DNA of 64,000 nt from Oreocharis arfaki (taxonomy: Eukaryota > Chordata > Aves > Passeriformes > Paramythiidae), in NCBI GenBank assembly GCA_013398015.1, contig VZRR01014165.1, positions 778,348 through 842,347 on the forward strand, read 5' to 3'. A program made the translations under genes and the position numbers. The notes beneath the pieces are model-generated. The model did not search any database and was not told the origin of the DNA. It saw only the letters and a list, made by a program, of their open reading frames with translations. Each line of letters begins with the position of its first letter. Position 1 is the stretch's first letter. This document shows, piece by piece, positions 51,201 through 61,735 of the stretch.

Positions 51201-53820
51201 AACATGACAACGTCCCCTACGTCACTATTTTTTTTCTTACTTCATCACCAAAATATGCCAGGTTAATAAAATTGTCACTTAGTTTTATATACATTGCCAC
51301 AAAGAACTTGTACACAAATATAAACCTATACTATTAGGCATTGACTACAATTCCTTTCTTTTCCTGGCAACTCAGTGAAATCAATATATATTCATGATCA
51401 AATCCAATAGAGCATGTGATTAATTTCATACAGTCACACCAAAGGCAACATTCACATGCTTCAAGTTAAATAGTGTTTGTCTTGACTTCTGAATTAATAA
51501 GAATAAAAATTTAAGTGCTCATTAAAAAAAAGATAAATATCTTCTGATTTTTTAGTTATCCACCCCATCAAGCTTACCTATGAAAAAAGAAATTTTGTAG
51601 TCCTTTTGTTGTTTTACAAATACTGCCAACTTGAAGAAAAAGAAATCTCATCAGCAAATAATGTGTGAAGAAATTGTTAATTGATTATGAGACAAAATTA
51701 GTGCATTGAAATACTTAAATTGCTCTTTCCTTGCAAATGTAATTAGTCTTCCTTTGTGTGTTTAGTTTATAATTTTTCTTTGTCCGTACATACAGGGCTG
51801 GAAAGAGTAAGTTTATGGGTAACATTTTTTTATGGGCATTCCTCATGCATCATATTAGAAAATTGCAGTATGTAGCCACATGTAACCACAGGACTTCATG
51901 AAAAGTAATAAAATTTAAAGCCATTCTTCCTGGCATCCATGTCCAGTTACAATTCAATGCTAATTGCTTTTCAGATAAGCTACTATCACATCTCTAATAT
52001 TCAAACTACATTTTTCTAAAGAAAGAGATCTCTCCAAAATCCCCATCTGTAATTCCAGGAATAGTAAGTACCTTGATGGATCGGTTTGAATTCAGAACAC
52101 CTTGAAATGTTTTCTTTTTTTTTCATCTCTGAGATTCTGCTTTACATTAAACTCTGAGAAAGTGCCATTTCTGAAAACACCCCTTTCAGTTTTGCATCCA
52201 GCGTACATGAACAGACAAGAATGCCATGACCTTTTGTACTATATACTCCATAAACACTCGCTCTCCTGTCACTTATTTTGTCAAGTTTAAATCTGTTTGT
52301 ATTTTCTAGGTACAGGCGTACAATAAAGGTTCTGTAAAACCTCAGTACTTTGGGCTGGATTCTCATTAAAAGGTTTAGTTTTCATCAGTGTTTAACTTCA
52401 TCATCTTTAATAAAGTTGCTTTTGATCTACAACAGCTTGTGAAAAGAACAAGAAGCACCCTTTCTATCATACATTGATTAACGTTCAAAGCAATTATCTC
52501 TTCCTTTCTGATAGAACACTGAACATCAGATCTGTGACCTGACTATTTCAGAAATCCTCCAGCTAATACTGATTTCATATACGTGTGGTTTTAATGTTCT
52601 TTATCTTGAAGCCTCTGTTTGGTGATCTTAGTGATATTAAGACTACCTGAGTCTGCTGTTCCCAGAATGTAATGTACTGTTCTATCTCACTTTCACAGAC
52701 TTGTTCCATTTGTACCTTCACTGACTTGCAACAAACCTTTCTTCAGGAGCTGTCAGCTTATATGCTTAAAGAGACATTTTCAAGACTTATTGCAGCTTCC
52801 AGCAGTTCAGGTAGTGTCAGGCTTAATAGTTGTATCTTTGCCATGTTTATATAGCAATGCTTCTCATGCTAACTGCTTGCAGAGGATTGCTGTACATCAT
52901 ACTGGCCTATGGGACTCTCCCTCACAGCTGGGATTTACCTATTTACCAGCTGGTGACACTTTCCAAAACTTTTGGACTAGAAGTACCACAATGGCTCCGT
53001 AGAGAAGGAAGGTGATCAGCTAAATCTTTTGTCTACAGCTTAGAACATAAAGGTAGTAACAACAGTATTCATCATGTAAATGTCAATTTCAAATAACATT
53101 ATACCTGGCTTTTGAGTACCTCATGTGAATTTTTCACAAACAGGTTTTTAAGGGCCTATTAGCCAGAATGTATACAATGTGCCGGTGAGTCACAAGAACA
53201 CGATTTTCTTGAACAAAGAGAAAATGTCTTTTATTTGAATTCTTTTAAAGGGCTTGCAAGAGGAGGTTTGGGAAACTCATTGCCAGGCACTTCTTGAAGC
53301 TGTCTTGCCTTGTAGAGATGATGCACAGAAAAATTAATTTACGCCAGGCTCATGGCTGTTCTTACAGCCTTCAAGGACTTCCAAACGTCACTGAAGTGCT
53401 CTTTGAGTCAAAGAGATTTCACATCTGTCACATCCTAAACATATTAATTTGAAAGGTGTTAAAAATGCCTTTGCAAAATACTTTTGTAGATGTTTCCTGA
53501 GTGCTCTGTTTCACGATAGTAGTGGCAGTTATAAAACTATTTGCTATAACTGTCTCATTTCTAGTCTGTTCTGCTCATATTTGATTTGATATCTATGAAA
53601 AGGCAATGCAGACATATCAAGGCATAATTTTAGACGACTTTTCTCATAAAGAAGTTTCACCTGGGTACCTAATTTACAGGTTATTAGCAAAGATAACTCA
53701 GCACTAAGTATTTAATGGTGTCAAAAGTATCTACAATTCATCTTGCAACTGATTTTGAAGCCAAATCAAAGTTTATTATTAAAACTTGGGCCTGATGCCC
53801 AAGTGATGAAGTGTTTGTAG
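48216..53820. other. Unique AT-rich noncoding sequence
   Basis: No gene or repeat family is recognised over 5.6 kb. It includes T runs at 48827-48837 and 50400-50414. Opposing open frames at 49763-50242 (85 codons minus, 120 codons plus) overlap each other and have no domain; I treat both as chance. Confidence 0.55.
50400..50414 (+). repeat. Poly(T) run
   Basis: Fifteen consecutive T residues. Confidence 0.8.
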
Positions 53821-53848
53821 TTAATAATAATAGTAATAATAATAACAA
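53821..53848 (+). repeat. (TAA)n/(TAG) microsatellite
   Basis: A short run of TAA units with one TAG variant. Confidence 0.85.
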
Positions 53849-53930
53849 AGACATTTGAAAGTTTATTTTATTCAGTTCTGGATACCACATTACCAAAAGG
53901 ACATTGACAAATTGTTAGGAATTTACATGT

Positions 53931-53960
53931 AAGTAAATATAAGTAAATGTAAGTAAAAAT
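53931..53960 (+). repeat. 10-bp tandem repeat, three units
   Basis: AAGTAAATAT, AAGTAAATGT and AAGTAAAAAT lie head to tail. Confidence 0.85.
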
Positions 53961-55334
53961 AACCAGACTGATTAGTGAGTGAATATTAAAATAACTAAAT
54001 CTGTACAGTTTGACTAAATATTGACTAAGGTCACTAACAGTCTAGCTGGTGTTAAGCCCTTTTGGCACAGGCATGCTCCTGAGACCGCAGCAGATCTATG
54101 GTACACCATAAAGAGTTTCAGAAGGGCTTTTGACTTTAAGGACATTCAGGTCTTTCTGAGTGTACAGAAGACCAGTGTGAACTGTCTCATACTGAAGGAT
54201 ATTTACCCACACAATTTCATGTCTTCACTTCTCCCATCTGTTCTTTAGGAACAATGTTCCCAAATACCACCGACACAAAGAGCTGGGGAAAAAAAAACTG
54301 TCTTCATGCACTTTCCACATTTCTGGTGAAATACAATTGAACAGGACATTTATTCCGGAAGACAGAAGCAAATGTGGGGTTTTTTAAGGTAATCTGGATA
54401 TTGCTGATAGTAGAATTCATATCTATCTCTGTGGTAATTTTCCTTTTTTAATTTCTATGATTCTAGGAAGACCAGAGTACAATGATTTTAGCCCAAAATT
54501 TAAATGCTGGTATGAAAAGGGTACTCATGCATTTGGAGATCTATGGAAAAAAACACCCCAATCATTAAAGCATATGAAAATACGAATTTAACATAAATAT
54601 TTAAAATTAATCTAAGAATGGAATAAATCAGAGTGAAATGTGGAAGCTGAAACAAAATAATCCAATTTCAAGTCAGTTTGAAGGTTAACTTCATTCCTGA
54701 CAATGTTGGTCATAATTCTGAGTTAACAGAATTTCCTGCAACAGAAATAGCTGGAAGATGCAGAAACTTGTGTTTTAAACTCTATTTAATTATTAGCTTT
54801 CTCATTTTATGAGCTTCTTAAATATTGATAGAGGGACAAGGGGAAGAAGGGAACAAGGAGGAGAATCAGAGAATGTCAAGTAATTATATATTGCTCCTGA
54901 TTTTCAGTTTCTGTTAGAACTCGAAAGGGTTTTGACTACGGGTCTTGTAATGGAAAAATGGCAAAGAAGCTGTGGAATTTTTAAAAACTAAATCATAGAA
55001 AATATTCTTAGAACCTTTGCCTTATAGGTGATATTTGCAATGACAGTTCCAAACAGCAAAAAATCCCATTTGAAAACACAGTAACATACCCCCTGCCATT
55101 TGTTTCCTCTCCGAGTGGAAATTAGTTCATCTAAATATATTTGCAAAACATAAGAAAACAGGAGGTAGAAAACAAAAAAACCCCAAAAGAATAATAAAAA
55201 AAAAGGACTAATCTAAGATATTTCTGAGTAACTTAATAGAAGCATGGATCAAATATAGACTTGTTAATACATAAGATTTTAAAGAATATTTTTAAAAATC
55301 AGAATTTAAGACTTGCCTAGGATTTCTTGGTATT
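53961..55334. other. Unassigned AT-rich sequence
   Basis: No gene or repeat family is recognised. A plus-strand open frame at 54021-54248 (75 codons) has no ATG start or recognisable domain. Confidence 0.5.
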
Positions 55335-55340
55335 TTTATT
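55335..55340 (-). promoter_or_regulatory. Possible polyadenylation signal of candidate exon
   Basis: AATAAA on the minus strand lies about 120 bases downstream of the stop codon at 55462-55464. The hexamer is common in AT-rich DNA, so on its own it means little. Confidence 0.25.
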
Positions 55341-55461
55341 TTCTATTATGAAAGAAACTGAGGAGAAGATATCTTCAAGTCTGAAGAAACAGTGAACCTT
55401 TTGACAAAGAGTTCAAAGAGAGCAAAAGAAATGGTCACAGACCCCTGTACCATACTTCTTT

Positions 55462-55574
55462 TTATAGTTGGTGGTCTACCTTAAGAGAAGACACATCCTG
55501 CGTATTTTCTCCGTCTAACACCATCTTATTTTCTGTCAGTAGGCAACAGTCCTCCATTTCATTGAATGAAATTT
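55462..55574 (-). other. Candidate terminal coding exon, unidentified
   Basis: On the minus strand a strong acceptor (TTTTTCCGTCTCCATTTACAG) ends at 55575. After two bases completing a split codon, the open frame encodes ISFNEMEDCCLLTENK, MVLDGENTQDVSS and LKVDHQL before a TAA stop at 55464-55462. A poly(A) signal follows 120 bases on. The acidic, hydrophilic composition looks like the C-terminal tail of a protein, but I do not recognise it. An alternative donor, AAG followed by GTAGAC, exists near the end. The frame also stays open upstream of the acceptor (to 55704), which weakens the splice argument. No partner exon was identified; conservation data would decide. Confidence 0.28.
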
Positions 55575-55579
55575 CTGTA

Positions 55580-56177
55580 AATGGAGACGGAAAAACATAT
55601 TGCTGATAACATTTTTTGTCTTTCTGGCTAATCATAATTCCCATACAGTTCCCATTTTTGTTATAAGCAGCCCATTGAAGTTCATGAAAAAACCTCCAAA
55701 CCACTAAATCTTGGATCGTGGTTGCTGGTATTAGATATGTATGTCTTCTTCAGCACTGACAAACTGGAACATGTAGGTCTTTATAACAAACTTTATATGT
55801 CTGGTTGAGTTTTGCACACTTTGGGAATGTTTTTTTGTCTTGAAATATAGAAAATAAAGGTTTGGGTTTTTTTTTTTCTTGCATAATAATTAATTTTATG
55901 ACCTATGGGCTGTCATAATAGGGATAAATTATATGTTCTGGGATACATGCTGTCACATGTATCTCTTAAAAACTCTTTCTTCAAGAAATTTTGCTGGTTG
56001 TGACTCACCATCATTTCATCTCCCTTTAGCAGATTCCCTGTCTGTGTTTCAGATTATCTAGCCTTTAGGCCATTTCTTTACGAATAATGCTAATTTTTTT
56101 CTGTGCTCGTTCCTTCCAAAACAATTTCAGTAGGACCTTTCAAAATTTCTACTCCTTCACCCAGGGACCTGGTGACC
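55580..56177. other. Unassigned AT-rich sequence
   Basis: Upstream (minus-strand sense) of the candidate terminal exon, this contains only AT-rich sequence and a T run at 55868-55878. Nothing is recognised. Confidence 0.5.
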
Positions 56178-56845
56178 TCACAGAATCACAGAATGGGTAA
56201 AGTTGGAAGGAACCACAGTGGGTCATCTGGTCCAACCTTCCTGCTCAGGCAGGGTCACCCTGGAGCACATTGCACAGGATTGTGTCCAGAGGGTTCTTAA
56301 ATATCTCTAGTGAGGGAGACTCCACAACTCCTGGGCAATGTGTCCAAGTGCTGTCACCGCACAGTAAATTTCTTTCTTGTATTCAGGTGGAACTTTATGT
56401 GCACTGCACTAAGACTTATGTGTTCCAGTTTCTGCCCATTGGTTCTCATCCTGTTGCTTGGGGCTATGGGAAAGAGCCTGGCTCCATTGTCTTGATGCCC
56501 TCCCTTCAGACACCCGTAGACATCAAAAAGGCCCTCTCTCAGTCATTTCTTTTCAAGATTGAACAGGCCCAGCTCCCTCAGCCATTCCTCATAAGAGAGG
56601 TGCTCCAGTCCCTTAATCATCTTCATTGCCCTCAGCTTGATCCACTCCAGGAGCTCCATGTCTCTCTTGTACTCAGGAGCCCAGAACTGGACCCAGCACT
56701 CCAGACGTGGCCTCACCAGGGCTGAGTTAAGAGGCAGGATCACCTCCCTTGATTCCTGGGAATGTTCTTCCTAATGCAGCCCAGGATACCATTGGTTTTC
56801 TAGGACACAAGGACACACGGCTGGCTTGTGGACAGATTGTTCTCT
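56178..56845 (-). mobile_element. CR1 LINE 3' end, long copy
   Basis: It starts with TCACAGAATCACAGAATGGG and contains the full CR1 3' order on the minus strand: 'ctcatctggtccaacc'-type block, 'ctccacaactcctgggcaatg', 'cattgccctcagcttgatcc', 'cccagaactggacccagc', 'cctcaccagggctgagtt' and 'gcagcccaggataccattgg'. It is about 670 bases, with an intact octamer tip and a 5' truncation near 56845. The 151-codon plus-strand frame across it (56270-56725) is on the antisense strand of the element and is not a gene. Confidence 0.95.
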
Positions 56846-57325
56846 GCTCACAGAAACTCACGGGGAGAGTAGCTTGTCCCATCAGTTCAACGCTAGTGTA
56901 TTTATCAGGAGAACTTTCTGCTACAGGCATTTTAGAGCTCTTTACAATGCAGTTGATCAATTTAAAGTAGTCCTGAAACTTAAGTAGAAACATACAATAT
57001 ATTATTGAACAAAACACAACTTCTTTCATTGTCCTTATTATAGATATCAAAACTATCTTAAGCCTAAGTAAGTCTGGAAGGTAAACCAGGAAATAACTGT
57101 AGTATCATTCATATAATTCCATTACACCAAGCAGAGTGTCAAATTTTATAAATAATGCATTGAGGTGGTTTGATCCAAAACAGGTAACATTTACAAACTA
57201 GGCTGATGCTGAATTTCTCAGATTTTTTAAATCTTTAACCTCCGTGGTATTCCCTGTGATTTCTGGGATTCTTGCATAATGTTTAGTGCACAGCTTGATG
57301 TATTCCTCCTCCTCTGTCCTTGTAG

Positions 57326-57456
57326 TACCAACAGGAAATACTGGGAAAGCAAACGCTTCAGTCTGCATTCAACAAAATACATACTTCAACCTGTTTCCTC
57401 AGGGGATTTTCAACCTGGACATAAAAAACAAAGCTCTTTGGAAGAAATGTACTCAA
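57326..57456 (+). other. Weak candidate exon, unidentified
   Basis: A very pyrimidine-rich acceptor (TTCCTCCTCCTCTGTCCTTGTAG) ends at 57325 and a modest donor (CTCAA followed by GTATGA) follows 57456. The frame between encodes TNRKYWESKRFSLHSTKYI and LQPVSSGDFQPGHKKQSS. A second acceptor-like TTTCCTCAG lies inside it. It is on the opposite strand to the other two exon-like segments, and no protein family is recognised, so chance is likely. Confidence 0.13.
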
Positions 57457-57902
57457 GTATGAGTTGCTTAAAACTTTTTTATTTTTGTCGTCTGATAAAT
57501 AGCAGTCGCTGAAGCTGTGTACACTCTGACTCCTCCACCAACTGCTCTGCATCATAATTTCAAGTGAAGTTTGCATGGACAGTAGAAAATTAAGAGAGAC
57601 TGGGTGGGTGAGGTTAGGAGAAAGACTCAAGGATTCCTCTTTTTCCCTCATAAGGAACTGTGGCTAAAAAATTGCAGGATCATTTCAGTCTGCCACAAAT
57701 AAGAAAAAATCACCCCCAGAGAACCACATTGTATATGAGGCAGTGTGTTCAGAGAACAGAAGACAACAATAAATAATTCTTTTTCCTCTCAGAATGTTTG
57801 TTTTTTCTATTATTTCAGTGGAAAATGAGATCACCATAGTGTTTCAGCATTATTCAACCAGCTTGCAGTATTACTTCAGCAATTTCTCTCAAAACCTCAA
57901 AC

Positions 57903-57921
57903 TTTATTTATTTATTTATTT
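57903..57921 (+). repeat. (TTTA)n microsatellite
   Basis: Four and a half units of TTTA. Confidence 0.85.
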
Positions 57922-58054
57922 GTTACGGATGGTTTTTTAATTTAACTAAATTGAAACTTTTACAGTGATTTTTGGCTGAGTCATTTGATTATTACAATTA
58001 ATTTTAGGATCTCTGTCACTATATGTATACAGCAATTTATAAAACCTTATCTTA

Positions 58055-59100
58055 TCATAGAATCATAGAATAGTTTGTTTTAGAAGGGACCTTTGAAGGC
58101 CACCTAGTCCAACCTCCTTCAATGAGAAGGGACATCTTCAACTACATCAGGTGGCTTAAAGACCTTGAACGTTTTGAGCAATGGGAAATCCACCACCTCT
58201 CTGGGAAACCTGTTCTAGTGTTTTACCACTCTCATTGTAAAGAATTTCTTTCTTATGTATAATCTAAATGGACCCTCATTCAGTAAAAACCCACTATCTC
58301 TTGTCTTATCTCAATGGGCCTTGCTGAAAAGTCTGTCCTCATTTTTTCTATAGGACCCCTTTAAGTGCTGAATCGTTGCAGTAATGTCTCTCTGCAGTCT
58401 TCTTCAGGATGAACAATCCTGATTCTCTCAACCTTGCCCCCCTTCCTGCCCTTTAGTTTGACCAGCAGGTCTTTCTTGACTCAGCCATACTGGTCTCTTG
58501 GTTTCCTTGACTGATTTCTTACACCTGGGGATTAAAGGATGGAAAGCATCCTTAGAGTCTGTCAGCTCTGTCTTACTCACTTGCCCCTGAGGGTAGCTTA
58601 GAAGAGCATGCTACTGACTAACTCCCTAAAGAGCTGGAATTTTGCTTTCCCAAAATTCAGAGTCCCGACTGTACTCTTTGACTGGCCCACATACCCCAGG
58701 GCTGCAAAATCCATCATAATCGTCACAGCCCGGGCTGTATCCAAACTTCACACCACTGATTAGTTCACTTACGTTGGTGGCCAACAGGTCCAGTGCTGCA
58801 TCCCCTCTGGTAGGGCTGTCTGTTAGCCGGCTCAATCCTCCATGCATTCCAAGAGTCTCCTGGACTGCCGACAGCTCATCATGCTTTCCCAGCAGGTGTT
58901 GATGTGGTTGAACTTCTCTGGCAGGACAAGAGCCCCATGAGCACGACGCCTCCTGTAGCCAGAACAAGAAGAGTTTTTCAACAGGCTGCCCTGGATCAGT
59001 TGGCTTGTACCAGACATCAACCACAAGGTTCTGTTGTCACCTTGGCCTCTGATTCTTACTCAGTTTTTGACCTGCTTCTGGCTATTCTTTAGAGACAACT
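58055..59100 (-). mobile_element. CR1 LINE with reverse transcriptase deleted
   Basis: The minus-strand element begins at 58055 with TCATAGAATCATAGAATAG and covers the noncoding 3' region to about 58440 ('gttcatcctgaagaag' read in sense). At that point it passes directly to the end of the endonuclease-RT linker (sense frame KDLLVKLKGRK) and then to the endonuclease (58490-59100). The reverse-transcriptase domain, normally well over a kilobase, is missing. Either the copy lost its middle by deletion, or two separate CR1 fragments came to lie end to end in the same orientation. Compare 60836-61735. Confidence 0.85.
58626..59026 (-). pseudogene. CR1 ORF2 endonuclease remnant
   Basis: Two minus-strand frames carry conserved parts of the CR1 apurinic-type endonuclease that nicks target DNA. 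One (59026-58832) has EKFNHINTCWESMMSCRQSR, aligned to the family's G-D-F-N-H block. The other (58840-58626) has PTRGDAALDLLATN and then GCDDYDGF, aligned to the G-C-S-D-H catalytic block. A frameshift lies between them near 58835. The catalytic Asp of GDFN is Lys here, and SDH has become DDY, so the enzyme is dead. Recognition is by eye. Confidence 0.85.
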
Positions 59101-60835
59101 CTTCACACATTGTTCAGTTTTATAGAGGACAACACATTTACCATTCCTTCTTCACCTAAAATCGATTAACTAGTTTTCCTAGCGTGCCTGGGATAATCTG
59201 AAACAAAATTTCTGTGGAAAAGGGATGAATGTAAGAACCTTTAGATCACCTCAGGATCTGTCTGCAGGTATTCACAGAAAGCCAGTAAATTCTAGAGCAT
59301 CATCATGTTTCCCTAATAGAGGAATGTCATCTCTCCCTCTACATTTAAAGGACGGACTAGGACAAAAATACCCACTGACTCAAACTAAGTTGCTGTTAAA
59401 TAAAAAATACATAGTGGCTCATGGGGCCATATAACTGAGAGTTTAGTTTACTTGTGTAAAAGGAAGAATCTCAGTTATGGATCACCATAGATTATCTAAG
59501 GAAAAGATTTTGACCTTAAGACATATTTTCAGAGGTTTATGTTTCCAGCTCATGAGTAAATTTATATGAACTAAGTTTGAGAGTCCTATTAAAACCTAAA
59601 TTAATGGCAAATGTGTAAAGTTTCCGTGCACAGGAACTGCTGTTCCCTTCAATGAACTATGGAGAAATAACTGTAATTTGCCTCTTTAGAAGAAGATACC
59701 AACCTGAATGAAATTCCTCTTGCTGACTTTAAAGGTTAGTTGCTGCTTGATACAGCTAAACATATTTTAAAATTTTAAATGGGAATTCTCAACATGTTTA
59801 TATCCATCTATACTATATTTTCATTTAAAAAATTGTTCTTGCAATCATATTTGACAAGTGCGAAAACCTGTGAGTCTATAAGAAAACATGAATGAAGGAG
59901 GACTCCATTTTTAATGGATTGATGCACAAGACTTTTAAACGAGAGTGCTTGAAAGCTAGACACATGATATCTATACATGAGCATACCATTCTATGTATTC
60001 TGTATATGTAAAAGGCTATGATGAAAAAATCCAACCCCTCTCCCCCCAAAAAAAACAAACCAAACCCAAAAAAAAAAACTAATCCCAAAACAATCCAGCC
60101 AGCCAGAGCCAAAGGGAATTGCAGTAACTAATTTCCTTTCTATTTACATATTTAAAAGCCTATCTTTAGCAACCCAGGATGACACATTTGATAATAAAAT
60201 TGGTGAATGTGTTTATTTTTTTTCAGTCTAAGATAATAGTACTGCATGAGAAAACCCCAGACACTGAAGAAAACAGTCCCTTGTTCCAGTGTCTGTGGTA
60301 AATAGTCCCTTCTAAAATGAATCATAACTTTGGGTTATGTCCCCTTAAGGAGCTGTTATTTAAAGAGGAGTCTATAGGGTTCATAAAGGTTAGCATCAAT
60401 GACTAAGCCTGTCAGTTTAGGATCTTCAGTTGACTTACTCATTTACTTCTGCTGTTCTCTGAATAAAAGAGAACTGGGAGGAATATTCAGGAATGAAGCA
60501 CTCTCTTAGGAAGCTGAAGAGAAATTTATTGCAATGATAAGGCTCAAAGTAACTTAACAGCAGTGTCTCCCAATGTACTTTCTGGCAAAGTGTCTTCTTT
60601 CTGTGGAAAGTCTTTTCAAACCTGATACCTTTTATAGTTTATGCAATAAAGAGGAAAAGTGCCTTACTCAACTGCAGTGACTCTGATGACAAGCAGGCAA
60701 AGGTACCGAAAAAGTGCTAAATGAATTGAAAGTATTTTTTCACTAAAGTGTTGGTGAAAGCAAAAGAAAGTGACACACTTCCTAAATGTATAAGGACCAT
60801 TTAAATAAACAAAACGCCCCTTTTACTCCACTCCA
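59101..60835. other. Unassigned AT-rich sequence between two CR1 copies
   Basis: No gene is seen. A C- then A-rich low-complexity tract (CCCCTCTCCCCCCAAAAAAAA and CAAACCAAACCC) lies at 60032-60098. Confidence 0.5.
60032..60098 (+). repeat. C/A-rich low-complexity tract
   Basis: Short C runs followed by A runs with CAAAC and CCAAA words. Confidence 0.75.
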
Positions 60836-61735
60836 ATATAGCAGGGGGGTAGCACTCCAGGAGCTTCCTGAAGATCCCTGTTCATCACTCAAGTGATGGA
60901 GGAGCCAAAGAACAAGTGCCCTGATGCACATCATGCTCGCAAACAAGAAAGGGCTTGTTGGGGCTGTCTAGGTTGAAAGCCTTGGTTGCTGTGAGTATGA
61001 GATGGTACTGAGAGCAGGGAGAAGAGTGAAGAGCAATCTCAGCCCTGGAATTCAGGACAACAGACTTTGGCTGGCTCAAAGGTATGCTTGGAAGAGTCCT
61101 AAAGGGTAAGGCCTGGGGAGGAAGAGGCACTCATAAAAGTCCCGATTTAATATTTGAGGACCACCTACTCCAGGCTTGAGTGGCCCATGCTAACAAACAA
61201 GCGGGGAGTAATCCTTCCCCTTTACTCCGCCCTAGTAAGGTCACATTTGGAGTCCTTGTCTGGTCCTGTGTTCCCTGGAGACACAGACATCCTAGAGAGG
61301 GTCCAAAGAAGGGCCTCAAAGATGATGAAAGAGCAGAAGCTGCTCGCATATGAGGAAAGACTGAAGTGGTTGGGCCAGTTCAGCCTGGAGAAGAGAAGGC
61401 TCAGGAAGGATCTTATCAATTTGCATAAATACTTCCAGAGAGGTTGCAGAGACAGAACCAGGCTCTTTTCAGTGATGCCTAGTGAGAGGGCCTGAGGCAA
61501 CAGGCACAAACAGAAACAGAGGATGTTCTGTCAGGAATATCAGGAAACAGTTTTACTGTGAGGGTGACTGATCACTGACATAGGTTGTACAGAGAGTCTG
61601 TGGATCACTTTGAAGATAGTCAGATGCCGTTTAGACACGGTTTGAGCATCCATTTCTAGGTGCTTGAATAGGGAGGCTGAACTAGATGACTTCTAGGTGT
61701 CCCTTGCAACCTTAACAATTCTGTGGTTCTGTAAG
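60836..61735 (+). mobile_element. CR1 LINE with reverse transcriptase deleted
   Basis: Plus-strand order: endonuclease C-terminal part and linker from about 60836 ('ctccaggagcttcctg', 'tgatggaggagcc', 'caaacaagaaagggcttgttg', 'gaggaccacctactccagg'), then at about 61203 a direct step to the post-RT 3' region ('ctttactccgccctagtaag', 'ttcagcctggagaagagaag'), ending in octamers AATTCTGTGGTTCTGTAAG at 61735. As at 58055-59100, the reverse transcriptase is absent, though the break points differ. Confidence 0.88.
60886..61195 (+). pseudogene. CR1 ORF2 endonuclease C-terminal remnant
   Basis: In shifting frames the sense strand encodes VMEEP, LANKKGLVGAV, ESLGCCEYEMV, GRRVKSNL and IFEDHLLQA, which follow the order of the end of the CR1 endonuclease and the linker behind it. 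The catalytic S-D-H triplet is C-E-Y here. There is an in-frame stop after GLVGAV and at least two frameshifts, so no protein is made. Confidence 0.8.

Larger units (their letters stand above)
56846..58054. other. Unassigned AT-rich sequence
   Basis: It contains one plus-strand exon-like segment (57326-57456) and a (TTTA)n run at 57903-57921. Otherwise nothing is recognised. Confidence 0.5.

Noticed and set aside
54455..54475. TTCTATGATTCTAGGA resembling CR1 octamers
   Set aside because: No CR1 sequence precedes it; octamer-like words arise by chance in AT-rich DNA.
56270..56725. 151-codon plus-strand open frame
   Set aside because: It lies on the antisense strand of the CR1 3' region (56178-56845); no independent coding signal.
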